From Pachypanchax playfairii (lineage: Eukaryota > Chordata > Actinopteri > Cyprinodontiformes > Aplocheilidae), in NCBI GenBank assembly GCA_006937955.1, contig SSNP01000050.1, positions 2,957,261-3,021,260 on the forward strand: a stretch of 64,000 nucleotides of DNA, read 5' to 3'. The position numbers were made by a program, and so were the translations under genes. Under the pieces are notes generated by a model. That model saw only the letters and a program-made list of their open reading frames with translations. It searched no databases and was not told the origin of the DNA. How positions within the stretch are numbered: the first letter of the stretch is position 1; every line of letters starts with the position of its first letter. Positions 36,864-51,146 of the stretch are shown piece after piece.

Positions 36864-39800
36864 TATCCTGGTCTAGTTTATCAGTACTCATCCATCAGAT
36901 TTCTGGTTATTTCAATTTTTTTTGACAGTTTTATAGGAGCTGATTATTTGTACATTCAGAATTCTAATTAACGACTTTGGTAATGTGACATTCACATGTT
37001 AAATATGTTTTCGAAATGTTTATCACATTAGTTTGATAAATATTCCTCAGAGTAATTGTTTTACAATAAAATTTGCAGTGTTGACTGTGTGTAGTTGATA
37101 AAATTTGGTGAATTCAGTAAGGGTTTAAAACAGTACAACACATACACTAATACTGAAGTATATAAAATATATTTGTGCTGACAGACCTTAAAACATGTTT
37201 CAGTTCCAGAGATTACCCGCGTTTGGGTCACAGATGATGAAACTCCAACATTCATCAAAAATGCATCAAAAGATTCAAACTGAAACATGTGATTTACTGC
37301 ACGCCTCATTCACACAAACCTCACAGCAGCAATGCGTCAAGCGGTGCGTGTTTAACGGGAGTGAGGTTCACGCTAAATCATACATGCAACCAACATGCGT
37401 TTGGTGTTGGATCACTTATTCCAATTTAGTGTTATTCTGGAATATTTGTTTTTTATTTTGGAAAAGAAAACAATGTAATTTGCTGGTAAAGAGTGTTTTT
37501 TCATCCTTAAATATTATAACAAGCTTATAGCTTTTATTGTCAACATTAAAAAAATCTGTCTAGTCTCAGAATTTGCACAAACAAAACAAAGACGATGCTG
37601 CAAGTCACCTTTTTCATCAGGTTTTTTCTCTCCTTTCTTTGTGACACTCAGTAAGTATCAGCTGCAGCATGGGAACGCAGAGGAATCAAAAACAAATTCA
37701 GCAGAGTGTATTTAAACTAAATAATGCTCTATGATATGAGAAGTCATAAAACAAACAAACGTTTTTAAGGAACATTGAAACCTGCAGCTGTTCTGTAACC
37801 CTACCGAGGGGGAAACAGCTTAAGATTAGATAGTTTGATCAGATGGGACCTGCCAAAAGGAGAATTTGAGTCACTGTTTGCATCCTCCAACTGCAGTACA
37901 AATTAGTATTTAGTCTGTAGCAGCACTGCGACAAAACACAATTTATTTTCAATTATCCCTGAGCCACGAGAGATGGAAGCAATGTTGTTTTGTTTTTGCT
38001 GCTCACACAGATCACACAGCCTCTGATACAGTTTCCCTCTGACACTGAACATCAGTCTTCAAGCCCCTGCAGGAATCAGACACATCTGTGCAGTCTGAAG
38101 GTCGACTTTGAGGAAATAGTGGAGACCAGATTCAGATTTGGTGAATTTTTCAGTTTTAAGCTCACTTAATCACATTAAGTCTGGAGGTTATGCCTCGATC
38201 AGGAAAGAAAACAAAGCGATTCTTGCGGTGTGTCACTGTGACTGACTTTTAAAACACAAGAGGAGGCAAATCTGGATCAGGAACAGCTGGTTCTCATTGG
38301 TTGTCAAAGTGGAGTAACTTTCAGCTCTCCATAATAATAAGAGGGTCCCAATGGATGTATGAGCATCTGAGAGAAAAGTGTGTGTTCTAACTTCATCTTC
38401 GTGATTAGGTGTGATGGAAGGTGACTGACCCTGAGTTCAGAGACGGTCCAAATAAACAGAGGAGGTGTTGATACTAATTCTGAGCAGCAGAGCTCAGGGG
38501 ACATCACACAAAACCAGACGTAATGACTTTAAGAGTGTAGCTATCTTCAGTCTACATCCATTACACTGTCTCCTCCCACCAGTCTGGTGTTCTACAAACT
38601 CTGTGTCTGCTATTTCTAATATTCTATGTACATCTACATATATTTTCTATACATTCTTGAACCATTCAAAGTCAGAGAAACATCTTCAAAACAAACAAAA
38701 ATCAAGAAAAGACCATTTGCCTTGAATTTTAGACTAAAGATGCAATCAAAATCTAAATTATGATAAACCTCTGATTCTGAAGGGAAGTTCATAATTCATT
38801 CTAAACTCTCAGTTATTAACATAAGAAATAATTTTGGCCACACCTGAACATGTTCACTTGTAAACACCTCGAAACAAACCTGATACGAACATAAATGAGC
38901 AGCTGCTAATGTGGTGAACAGAAAAACAACCAGTTGAGGACAGAATACAAATTCATACATTTGTTACTTTTTAAATTATATTTACCACTTTAACAAAATT
39001 AGTTTGGCATCACAAGGACGTGGCACACTAAGAACATCACCTCACTGATGTTTCCCTCATTAAAAACAACCCTGGAGTTCAGGGATGAAATGATGACAGA
39101 TATTTTCAAAGTAAAAGCATGGACTCCTGCACACTGACAGTGTCATAACAGGATGTTTTGACGACAAGTTTTTTTTAGGAATAAGCTGCCATCGCAGGGA
39201 TCACAGCATCAAAACTAACCATTCGAATGTTTTTAAGTTTCCTACCGCTGGCTTACTTGTTGACTGTAATAGTAAGAATAAAACATTGCCTCTGGGCTTT
39301 GATGAGGAGCCATGTTGGCAGCATGTCAGACCATATCTCCGCAGGACGTGATGGATTAGTTCCTGTGGCTGCAGGCATTAGGCAGAAGTTAAAGTCCAAC
39401 AAGTTTTTTTTTCGTAAGCAAACGAGACATGAAGCCTGGTCAACAGATGAGCTAAACCACACTGTATAGTATTTATTTTATTTTAACACTTTTTTAATAA
39501 TCGGTAACACCTTCATTCTTCAGACGCTCATGTACGATTTACTCATTAAAACGTTGAGAAAACGGATGATCGTGCAGACTGTGAATGAAGGTTTGAAGGG
39601 AATAAGGAGACAAGTTCATCTTTGTTCACACTCATTGATTAGAACAGACCATGAAAGACAAAATCACCCAGAGGGTCAGCTGCTGATTAACCCCCACATC
39701 TCCACATGTTAATCAACCACTGACCTCTAAAAAGCTAAAACAAAGATGTTCTGCCTTTCTGCGCTCCCCCCTCCAGGCTGTCAGTGGGGGGTAGAAGGTG

Positions 39801-40380
39801 GGGGGTGGGGGTGCAGCTGTAATGAGATGGGGCTATAATGAAGCAGGTCTCAGCAGACACTCACACCACACAGAAACACAGCAGTAACTTTGTAGAAGCT
39901 GCTGGCTCGAGGCAATTCTTTTTTAAAGCTAATGATGATGCTGTCTCAATTAAGTGAGTCAGGAGACGTAGACACACTGTCACATCTGTTCAGCTGCAGT
40001 CAGAGCCAAAAATATCCCAGGAACCCGTCAGATAAAACTATCAAATCACCTTATGAAAAAGAGGAAGCAAAATACATATTGAGTTTGAAGTTCAGCCGAT
40101 ATGATGTGGGATTTACAGCTACTTTTTTTCTGAACTGCATTGAAATTTGGCTTGAAATTCGTGGGAGACAGCTGGGGTTCAGCTGTTGTGTGTGTGTGTG
40201 ACATGAATACCACACACTTAAAAATCTAAAAAGAACCACATTCTGTTGAGATGGCTGCGATTCAGTATGATCTCCTGATTTTTGCTTTAGTGTCAGCACA
40301 GATTAGCACTTAAATGGAATGCTGCCACAGTGTTTGGATGAATTTCTCCTCAGTGGTTCGCAACAGTTTCTCATCAAACA

Positions 40381-40590
40381 ATAACATTCATCCATTCATT
40401 GTTTATACACACTCGCTCCTGTTCAGGGACTTGACTATCTCCAGCAGTTGCAGAGCGAGAGACACAAAGGACGGGCCGCTATTCCATCACAGGCCCATGT
40501 AGAGGAACAACCAGGCACACATTCACATAGAGAACATGCAAAGGACCCTCTTACTGGGAGGCAACAATGCAAACCAACTGTACCATGCAG
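40381..40590 (+). repeat. Degenerate teleost interspersed repeat (LINE 3'-end-like)
   Basis: The succession CATTCATCCATTCATTG, CAGCAGTTGCAGAGCGAGAG, TCCATCACAGGCCCATGTAG, CACACATTCACAT, AGAACATGCAAA, GGGAGGCAACAATGC and ACCAACTGTACCATG matches, in order, blocks of a very common fish repeat. It is clearly decayed. Confidence 0.5.
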
Positions 40591-43500
40591 AATATGTTGA
40601 ATCTCTGTTTGTGTTTTTATAATACCATCAGAAAAAACAAAGAGTCTGCATGCTGTCTTTTGTTTTATTCTTTTTATTTCAGGATCTGAGTGGCCATAAT
40701 GGCTGAAGGAGAGCAACACGAGACTTTATCTGCAGGAGCCCGTCGCTGCTGCTCCCTGGATCATGCTGCTGCTGCTCCTCTGAGCCAACAGATAAGAGCA
40801 TCCGTTCAATTCATTTTCTAATTAATATGGAGCCTCACTTTATGCATTTGGCAGCCCGGAGGGAGAACACTATTCATCAGGTATTATCGCCATCCAAAAG
40901 GTTCCTGCTCACCCAGCCAGCAGCTTTCTCTCATGGTCTTTGTCTGAAACCTCACCTGCCACTTGTTATTTTACACTGAACAGACAAAAAGAATCAGTCA
41001 GGCTCTGGATATTTGTTCATGTGAGTGCTTTAAAACCTTATTGACAACATTATCTTTATTAATATGTGTGAAGAATGGTTTTAAAATGTGGCAGCAGGGT
41101 GAAACATCTTCATGTTTGTGTAGTAAAGTTCGCAAAAATCAAGTAGCATTTTACATTTTAAAAGCACAAAAGAATAATCAATAGTACCTTTTATTGGATT
41201 TAGATTCTATCTCTTTATTTTCACTGAATAAAAATATTTTTTTTTTGGGGGGGGGGTCAATAAATAAAAACTGAAGAAAAAGAGAGTAACTCTTATGCCG
41301 CTGTGAGGAAACCTTGGGTTAAAAAAAAACATTCATTCATGGATTGGTTACAATTGTTGGGGGTTACGACCTTCTGTGAATCAAACCAGCAAAATAAATC
41401 AGAATCTTATAGATTCTTATGTTTTCTATTTTGCACATTCTGCTTTTTAGGAAATACATTTTTAACAACAACACCTTTTATTCTTCTTGTCTGTCAGGGA
41501 GGATTTAGGAGTTTGGCTTTTGAAGTTGTTTTATTCTGAAGCCCCTGAGGAAGGAGATCTTTACGCTAAGAGATGATGAGTAATGAATCTCAGTTTTCAT
41601 TTTTGCAGCTGATGATACAGCATATTTGAAAAGATGGAAAATTGTTACCCTTAGCGTGGATCAATTTAATCACATAAAAAAAATACATCTTACAAAAATT
41701 AAATCAAAAAGAATAAAATAAAAAGTAAATATCACATGTGATGTGAAGCTAAATTATTAAACTTTGAAAATAGTAAAAAAAAATAAAAAAAAACCTCTCT
41801 GTAAAATTTAGTGAAAGACAAAAAGAAATGGTTAGATTAACAGATCAAAACAGTATTTGGCTTTAAGCTGACATGTGAATCATGCATCTACAAAATCTAC
41901 AGTTAGTTGGCCTGTTAATTATTTTTGCATGACTTTAGCTCAAAGTAAATTAGAATAACACTTCAACTGAGGATAGTCCATGCAATTCTATGTTTAAAAT
42001 GTCTGATTTAAAATAAAACCTGTCGTAAAGACACGGCCACTGAGACAAACATCTCGTGCAAACAAAACTAACTGTGGATTCTGCTGGAATCTATGCAGCA
42101 GTTTTAGAGTCACTGCATCGCCTGAGGTCCAGTCACTTTACTCACACCGCTCACTCTGCAGTTATCCAATTGAAATGGTGAGTGAGCATAATCCTCAGGG
42201 GAAAAAAAAAGAAAAAAACCCACACTGCACCAAAGAAGCTCCACTAATCATTGTCTCCATTCTTCCCTCAGCTGTGTTAACTCAAGTCGCTTTGCAGAAG
42301 AAAGATACCCCGACTTACTAATTTGGGTTTATTCTTGACAGATTCACAGTGTGTGAGAAGAAAGGAGGTGATGTGAGGAGCAGTGGGAGTCAGAGAGCGG
42401 CAGTGCTAATGCAAACTGACCAGAAGTGACAGGCAAACTGCGACCAGAGGGAGGACGGTCCTGCAGAACACTCACAACGCTCTCTTTCAGCTTGGCTGCT
42501 GTATGATGCGCAGTCTTTATTCAGGTTGGCAGCGAGGTGGCTTCAGACAGGCCGCTCGTCAACAGGAGCGCATCGGGTGAAGCCTCCATGTTGGCAGAAA
42601 TCCACTCGGGTTGAACGTTTCTGAGTGAGCACAACTCGAGTTTAAAGGAGCTCATACTAAAATCCATTTAGCTGGTAATTAGACGAAACATTTAGTGCTG
42701 ATCTCAGAAAATTAAATGGTAAATTGATATTAGTTTAGAATTTGATTTGTCAGTGAATGTTTAAAGGTAATTTACCGGATTTATTACGATTTTCAACCTA
42801 CAAACATGATATTCAGTAAATCTAAAAAAGGACCAGAGCTGTTTGTGATTTTAATAAATGGTTTTCTAATAAATCTGTTGAACTGTGCATGCTAAAAAAA
42901 AGGGAGAAGCAGGATTCAGTTTGCAGATGTTGAGTGATACCAATAACAGGTTAAAACAATTTGCATTGGCTTTACGTTCACTCGTTTTTCTTCTTGTCCT
43001 GAGAGACACATTTCTACAAAATAAAATCATTTAGCTGAGTCACATTTCAGCTCTTGTGCTGATGGTTTCGGACTGGCTCTGTAAAATAATTTAAATAAAA
43101 AAAAAAACAGGAAAGAAATCAAGTTGTCAGCCCTGAGATGGACAGATAACCTTTCACTCTACAGACTGCAGAGACAAGAACCAATATATGTTTCCAGAAC
43201 GGTACCGTGACCTAGAGGGAGGAAATGAGTGAGTAGGCAATGTGGCTTCAAAGTATTCCAATTTTTTATAGAAAGAAGGTAAATGGGTTTGTTTTCTGCA
43301 TCTGAAGTAGCTCAATATTTGCAAAAGTTTTTTTCTGTGCATCACTCAAACCCACCAGTCTTCCTAAACACACACACACGTCATTTCTCTATGCTTTTCT
43401 GCAGCAGATCCTGACAGGGGGTCCTGTGGGGCACATCTCTGTTGGGCTTCATCTTCCACTAAAACCTCCTCCTCTGGTTCAGGAGTAACAGACATTTTCT

Positions 43501-44639
43501 AACATGTTTTAAAGGACCTCGAGGATCAAGACAAAAAAATACACGTGTGTCTGATGGCAGCTGGCTGTAAATGTTTGTTTATGACATATTTTCAGGTCTT
43601 GCAGGCACCAACACATACTGTATGTTTTATATATTCTGCATTTCACACAGCAGGTTCAAACACTGCACACGAAATATTATACAATAAATAAAAATGTACA
43701 TATTCTGGATAGAGAAAATAACTTAGGATATGAATGATATCCTGCTTTATAAAACCGATCTGCCTTTATCCACCTCCCCACACATTATTTAGTCTGGTTT
43801 TATTCTTGAGCTCATCATTTGAGATTTCCCTCATCAACTGGCAATTTTCAGCTGACGTTAAGTGCATTTGGCTGAAAACTAATTAGGACTGAATAATGTA
43901 GCTGCCTGCAGCAACAAGAAAACAAAGAGTTTAATGAGACACACTGGGGTTCAAGAAGTGACCCTTTACAATAGAGACTAAAAACACAGCAGCTCCATCA
44001 CTTAGCAGAGACATTTAGCTTCAACATAAATATATAGAGCACTCAGCAATTATTATATAAATAGAACAATATAGATGGGAGGTAAACAAACTTACCCCAC
44101 TTGCTTTTAGTAAGATTCAGTAAAGACGATCTGTTCTCTCGTAACAGCTAACGTTCCCCCGAGACTTCTCATCTCACTCAGATTTGTCACTTCCACTTTC
44201 CCACGCTGTCAGACTCACCTCATCCTCAACGCTGTCATTATTACTCTGGTCCAATTGGCTTCTTCCACTGGCCTTCGACTTTTTCAAGTTAATCTCTCTG
44301 ATCCCATTTTTTTTTAACTTTTCTGTTATTCTTCTCCCATTCCGGCAGCCTGCCTCCTTCACAGCTCCACATCCTCCTGACAGCTGTGGAGCCTCATCAG
44401 GACCCTCCCAGCTTTGTTCAGTCTACATGAGCAACAAGGCTTCAGTTCCTGTCCTGCTCCACATGTTACCACTTCAGACTCTGATGATCTCTGAGCTAAC
44501 AGGTTTTTTGTTTCCATTTTATGTCAGCACGTGTGTGTGTCCACATGTGAACGTATACTTCACAATTACACAAGAGGACAAAGTAAAAGTGGGCGTGTGC
44601 AAATTAGACCACAGTGTCGTCATTTTTTTAAGCTCAAGC

Positions 44640-45350
44640 TTAGATGTAATTAAATCTGTCATGGTTTGGTATTTTTAAGTTTTGTTTTATGTTTCCTGAG
44701 ATTTTGTCAAGTATTTCCTGTGATTTTATTTTGAAGGACTTTGTTTCCTGTTTGTCTTTTTGCCCTTCTGTGTGTTTTTTTTAACAAGCATTTTGTTGTT
44801 GAACTTTTTTATCTTTTGTGCTTGTTTTTTCATGTTGTCCTTTTAGTTTCTCCTTCTTTAATATTTATGCAGTTCTCCAGTGTTTTGTGTAATTTAGTTT
44901 CAGTTCCTTGTGTGTTCTGTGAGGGATTTTCTAGGTTTCCAGGTTACTCCAGTTTCTTATGTACCAGCATGTCACAGCAACAAATGATTATAACTTAGTT
45001 TCAGATATCTTAGATTAGACTGGAGGTCACAGATTATCTGTCCTCTCTAATAGACTCTGACTCTCATTTCATGAAGGAAGTTATATAAACCTTTTTTTCT
45101 TTTCAAGTCATTGTGACTCTTGGTAAATAATTTTGCCAGAACAGTTAGATATCCCAGTGAGTTCTCACCTGTTTGTTATCATCCTGATTAGTCTGCTGCT
45201 CCTTCTCTGCAGCTGTCCCCACTCTGTAATCACCTTCCTTCTACACTCCTCTCATTCCAGATCAGTTTGTCAGTGCCTACCGTCAGTCCCCCGTTGTTTT
45301 GCCTGTTTTCCTCAAACTCCTTGAGTTCCTTGTTCCCTGAAATTTCCCCA
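44640..45350 (+). repeat. T-rich LTR/retroelement-like remnant
   Basis: A strongly T-rich strand with repeated TTTCCTG, TTGTTTTT and CTCACCTGTTTGTTATCATCCTGATTAG-like text resembles decayed LTRs common in fish. No paired LTR, primer-binding site or coding region was seen. The right end abuts the TTAA MITE copy B. Low confidence. Confidence 0.3.
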
Positions 45351-45356
45351 GAACTC

Positions 45357-45913
45357 TTAAAAAGGCCATTTCACACAAATTTCAGGACTTTGTGGTTATT
45401 TCTTAAGTATTAACCTGTAATATGAAACATTTAGTATCTAAAAAATGTCAGGAAACACTGATTAACAGACCTTTCAAAAATTTGGCTGGTTCCGTCAGGC
45501 TTCGGGCAGCAGCTCATTCACGTTCATTATTCGAATTTGCTGGACTTAGATTGGCTAACAAACTAGCCTATGAGAGAAAGGTATACTGTTTCCTGCCCCA
45601 ATGCGCATGGCAATGTCAGACGTCGTGTCTTCCTGTTTGCTACGTCTTATGCTAACAGCTTTTAGCAGCAGCATGCTAGGCGTGGTTTCAACTGCGGTGC
45701 TGATGAGTACTAACGAACAAAGGAGTTGTGATGAAACAGATACAGGCCGTTCGGACTCGGGAGAACTCGGGTGTTATCGCCACCTGCGTAGTTTAATAGA
45801 TTAAAACTGAAAGAGAAGTTGTTGACCTGTTTTCACACCCACTATGAAGGTAAGAACACCTGTGGAGCTAAAATATTCAAAAGAAAAACCGTTTTAAAAG
45901 AAGGGCCTCTTAA
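45357..45913 (+). mobile_element. Promoter-bearing TTAA MITE family, copy B
   Basis: This 557-bp copy has the clearest ends: CTC-TTAA-AAAGGCCATTTC at the left and AAGGGCCTC-TTAA-AG at the right. The internal ATGAAG|GTAAGA lies at 45844. The CRE-like half site is altered (AATGTCAGACGTC) compared with copy A, while the CCAAT-like ATTGGCTAAC and the segment GATGAAACAGATACAGGCCG are kept. Confidence 0.75.
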
Positions 45914-47429
45914 AGTTCCTCTTGCACCCACTCCAGCTTTTTTTGTGCATTTATTACAAGTGTTTAGTTTATATTCCTGAGTCCCTGCATCCTCTCTGCA
46001 TTTGGATCCGCTATTTTCCCTTACTTGAAAAAAACTGAGTTTTAAAAAATTAAAAGATTGTTTTTTCTTGTCAAAAGCTTGGATTGTGTGTGGGAATGAG
46101 GTGTAAACACAGCAGTAGCTGTAATCTAGTTTCCTGCTGGCAGCAGCCTTCTGTAGTTTCTGTTGTTTTTGTTAAACAGGCCAATTTTCATAGAATAAAA
46201 ACAGCATTTACAGGAAACAAAAAAGACCAAAATAATCTAAAGACCTGTTCTAATATGTTTGCAAGAGCAGATAAAGGATGAAGACCTCTTTAAAGTCGAC
46301 GCAGATTCATCAGTACAGTCAACCACAGACAAAATGAAACACCTGACATCAAAGAACTCCATTTACAAGAAGAAAAACCTCATCTGTGGGTGTTTTTACA
46401 GCAGCGAGCGATGCTACGAGCACACTGAGTCGAGTAGACAAGCTGTTTGAGTCCTGATTTGATGATGTTTGATATTTTTCTTGAACAGTTTTTGATGTCA
46501 GGAAAAGGTTCACGACCAAGTCAGTTCATTCAGCGGGCACGCTTTGGACACCAAAGGTCACAAGTCTGTTCACAGTTGTACCCAGCAGCGATGCTCTGTG
46601 TGTATGTGTGGCTGCAGCAGATGCATGTGTATATATACGCTGTGAAGTCGGGGCCGTAGTCGTGCCGCAGTATCAGCTCGCTCGGCTGTGAAATATGGCT
46701 GACACGACTGTGTGCAAACCACAATTATGCCTCGAATCCCTGACAAGTGACCACAGAGCACTAGTTGTTCAGTCAACTGTGCAATATGAACTGGTGGACC
46801 CTGCCTCTAATGCCTCTATTTGCCCAAAACACAATCACTGCAATGTCACACACAGTTCCAGGCATTTGCAGTAGAAAGAGATTGGCAGCAGAGTGACAGC
46901 GGAGAGAAGAGCCTATTTGTGCTGCTTAACAAAAGCTGAAAGAGGTGCTCAGGCGTTGATGTGTTCTGTCTGCTTGTGGTTCGACTGCCTACAGTGAATT
47001 TCTCATCAGCTATGATTTTGTTATTGTTTTCTAATGTCTGTGCAGCATTTGAGTTTAATTTTAGAATAAAAAAGAAGAACAAAGTCGCTCGTTTTCCCCT
47101 CTGAACATGAAATTTGTCTTTGTACTTCAAAGACTTGATTCAGAATATGATTATACTTCAGTAATGTCATGACAGGATTATAGAAGATTGACAGTATTTT
47201 TAGACTCGCTGATGGTCAAATGTAGAAACATTCATCCATTCATCAGGGCTTGTCTCGAGACTTTTCAATAGGACATGTCTGAAATACTTTCCTATCAGAT
47301 GTATTTAGATTTTTTTTTGTTTATTAACTTTGGAATTGTAAATTGTTAAAAAAAAATGTTTGTTTTGTTTTAAGAAAAAGTTGCTTTTAAATTTATCCTA
47401 CAAATTCCAAATATTCTCATTCCTGAACA

Positions 47430-47740
47430 AGATGGCGAGAGACAGAAGCTCATTCCTAAAGTAGTTTTTGGAATCCATCCTATTCCAGTTGAGGACCATA
47501 GTCTCAGATTTGGAGGAGCTGATCTTCATCCCAGCTGCTTCCTACATGCAGGTAAATTATTCCAGATCCTCTTTGAGGTCCCGGCTTGATGAGGACAACA
47601 TGCCAATCAAATGTACAAAGCAGTGAAAAAATCTGAAGCTCCAACTGGAGACCTTCGACGGCTTGTCAATAAAAGTCATGAACAGGATCATGACAAAGGA
47701 TCCCGCAGTCCAACATTGACTGGAAACAAGCTCGCGGCTT
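47430..47740 (-). pseudogene. Non-LTR retrotransposon reverse transcriptase fossil
   Basis: The minus strand can be read as S-S-S-R-D-L-K-E-D-L-E, a stop, then AAGMKISSSKSETMV, which fits the conserved RT stretch after the YADD box in fish LINEs (SSSRDLQ...L..F...C..AGM.IS..KSE.MV). Stops and indels break the frame, and the box itself is damaged near 47600-47620. Only about 300 bp remain. Confidence 0.65.
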
Positions 47741-47858
47741 AAACTCTCATGTCAGTTGTACATTAATGGGCCTTAGAGTGAATTTTCTTTAGTGAAAACA
47801 GAGCGTTTAAATGGAGGTTTTAAAAAATTTGTAAATGTAACATTTAGCATTTTATTAA

Positions 47859-48375
47859 CCCTACGGGGACGCCGTCATCGTCGACGATGCCAGGGACCTT
47901 GTTGTGTTTAATCGAACATAGCTTCCGAACCATAAAAGATAGAAACTTACTTTTTTTCCCTCTAAATCGGGAGAATCCAAGCTTTCAGACGGTAGTTCTG
48001 GCATCGCTCTAGCACATTCACAAGGATACAGTGTCGTGTCAAAGTCGGTGTTCCAATCAGAGCCTTTGTCTTTTGCGCATGACGCGCGGTTGTCAAAATT
48101 TTTTTTTCTTATTCATTGATATTTTGTGTTTGGTTTTTTCTTGAATAAAGTGTGATATTCTAATTTTCGCCTAATTTTTTTTGTATTTTTTATTCTAATA
48201 CTCTTTATTTCAAGCAAAGGAGCCTCATTTACACAGCAGTTTATGATATTTCAATTTAAAATAAAAAAACAAGGTATAGGACATTATGGGGCATTGAAAG
48301 GTGGTGTTTTAGTAGCATTTAAACAAAAAAAAGTCAAAAGTTTATTTCTCCAAAAAACCCTTGGTCCCCAGAGGG
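47859..48375. mobile_element. piggyBac-like MITE with TTAA target duplication, 517 bp
   Basis: TTAA (47855-47858) is followed by CCCTACGGGGAC, and GTCCCCAGAGGG is followed by TTAA (48376-48379). The termini are inverted repeats (CCCTNYGGGGAC). CCCT next to TTAA is typical of piggyBac elements. It is non-coding. Near the left end a perfect 14-bp palindrome CATCGTCGACGATG lies at 47876-47889. Confidence 0.75.
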
Positions 48376-51146
48376 TTAAATCTTGCTGGGTTTTTAGAAA
48401 ATTCAAATAAAGCCTGGAGGGTCATAAATTCAGGCAATGGAGGAGACACCACTGGACAGATTTACAGGCTTTTATCTCTGCTGATATTCAAGAAATGTAC
48501 CCAATACATACATGTGAGCTGAAACTCAGCAAGGCTCTGCCTCACGTATCAAACACATGGTAATACTATAGGATTATCAGCTCTGTAAGAAGACAATAGC
48601 TTGAATGTTTGTCCTTTTCAGTCTGAATACCACCAAATGATTAGTTATGCGTGTAAACGGATGTTGTACATGCTAAATGGTGCTGATTTCTGCAGCAGAA
48701 TGTCTGAACATGGAGCTTTTAATAGAGCTGATATTTGTTAAAAACTCAGAGCTAGTAATACTCTCACCAAGCCTGTGAGATTTCTGTTTATACAGGAAGA
48801 AAAAAAAACTTGCAGAAACTAGAAACACAGCTGCAAGCTAATTCTTACACTCGTGCACGACTCTGCCGTCGTGTCATCTCCCTCCTCTACGGTTGTGCTC
48901 ACAGCACGTGAAGACAGCACCACCACAAAAAAAATCTGCGATTGCTGTGATCAAAAGGCAAACAAATTAGTAATGACTAAAAAAAAACAGCACACTCATT
49001 ATAATGCTTTTGCTTCACGTTAGTTGTAAATAAATTAAAGATGATCACACGTTAGACCACTTACCCAGGCTCAGAGAAGAAATCCCTCACATCTAAATCA
49101 ATCTCTGCTCACAACAGATTCGGGAACAGAAGCTGTTACTGGGTTAATTTCACTCCTAATGAGAGGATTAATTTGTTCATTAAGGTCTTTTGTGAAAAAT
49201 TCTCAGTTATTAGAGGGCAAAACTGGGCGTACAGACCCGCTGTCTCCGCCTTCACATGGCCTTTTAATTACAAAATGAATTGGATGATTAGAACTGCAGT
49301 CACAAATGATAAAAGTTTAGATTTTCATGTTGTTGTGGGTATTATAAATCTTTATCCGCTGCTGGATTCACAGGCTTCCCTCATTTATCTGCTGCAGGCT
49401 GAGATATTTATGGACTGTCAGGGTCACAGGCCGTCACAAAGAGCTCTCATAAAATCTTTCACCAGTGTTCTACCGGCCCGTCGATATGCGATCATAATAG
49501 AAACTCTACAGTTATAATGTGTATACCGCTTTAGTTAAAACAGACGAAGCTGCTGCTCTCCTGACCGAATCCCTGCTCTCTATTTGGTCTTGAGCTTTTA
49601 TTTGATAAAATAACTAAAAAGAAATAGAAAAATGATGAGAAAATGGTTGATTAGAACTGTTGCTCTACAGCACGAAGGTTTGACTTCCAGCTGGAACATC
49701 ATGCATGAAGTTTCTGTGAGAGTGAATGTTTTTTTTTTCACTCTTTTTGGCCCTGTGATGATCTGGCGACCTGTCTGGGTCTCAGCCAATCACAAGACAC
49801 CAGCTCGTTTTGCTGCTGAACAGAATCCAATGATCAAAAATGGATCAAAGTCAGTGTGAATTAATCTGCTTCATCACTGCAGTAAAACGTTAACATGTTC
49901 CTGAAAAACAGATATAATCTCAGTAACATACAGGCTGTGATGGCCTTATGCATAAATGTATCTCATTATCCAGTTTAATAAAGTCCTCTGACCTTCATCC
50001 AGGAGAACCGTGTGCAGTGTAAATATAAGGACGAGAAACTGACCTCTAACTTTTAGTATCTTGTTACAAAAAAAATGATATTTTGGTATAAAAGACGACA
50101 ACTTTAATATCAGTATATTTCTTAGAAAACATCATTAGGTGATGAGATGTGTGGGAAAGAAATCTCCCCTGTTTAAAAAACATTTAAACAATATCGGAGG
50201 TTTTCAGAAATATTAAATAACTTCGGTTCACCGTGACAACTGGGATATGAAGCCAACACAAAATGATCATTTTTAAAACTGTAACAAAATCACGAGATGA
50301 TTTGTGGGTCAGTCGTTTGGTAAAGTTTAACCACATCAAATATCTGTTTAAATGTAGTAAAACAGGCCAGTCAAATAAAACCTCTAAAATATCTTCATGT
50401 TGATGTTAGAAAATCACTCTGTGGGTTACTGAGACTATTGCCTCGTCCAAACAATATCAGAAACACGGTTAATGCCCAAAGGGACTGTTCATTTGGAATA
50501 CGTTATTTTAAATGTCATGCAGAATGTCTCAGGAAACTTCATGTCCCACAAACAGAGAAACATACATCACAGTTTACCCAGAGACCAGGCCAGCCTAGCT
50601 ATACTCAGGTTACTGACACTTAACCACTGGTGTAAAAGTCTGAGTGGTTGTTTCATCAACCAGATTGAAATTATTTTGTTTGCGATTGAGAATCATAAAT
50701 ATTTAGAAGTGTCTTTTAAAGTTGCACAGAAAGATTCCGGTGCTATTTTAGGAAGCCTTCAATCTAACCCCTCAGTCTCTGTGCCTTAGAGTTGGTTTGA
50801 CGTCTTGATTCTGTTATTTGACAAATGCTCCTGCAGAAGTTCAGGAAACAAACTTCCAAGATTTAAAATATCACGGTGAGTAAAAGATTCTCCTAGAAAT
50901 CACTATATGTCACATGTGTGTGTTTAATCCACCAGTGGTTTTTCTCCCAAAGACGATGGGGTTTGGTCTCCAAAAGGTTTAGTCTCTTGAACATGAACAG
51001 ATTTATGTGTTTCTGCTGGATTTAATCTAACAACCTTAATGTTGGATGAACCCTCTCTTTCATAAGTGGTAAATCTTGTTTAAAAAAAAAATTATTATAG
51101 TTGAAATTAAATGTTTTTTTTTTTAAATAAATGCATTATTTTGATC

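Noticed and set aside
37590..37640. Possible minus-strand exon with Lys-rich reading and donor-like GTGACT
   Set aside because: No acceptor with matching phase and no similarity to ENTREP N-terminal regions.
44174..44678. Overlapping frames of 62 (minus) and 164 (plus) codons
   Set aside because: The plus frame is T-rich and hydrophobic by composition only, and neither matches a known family.
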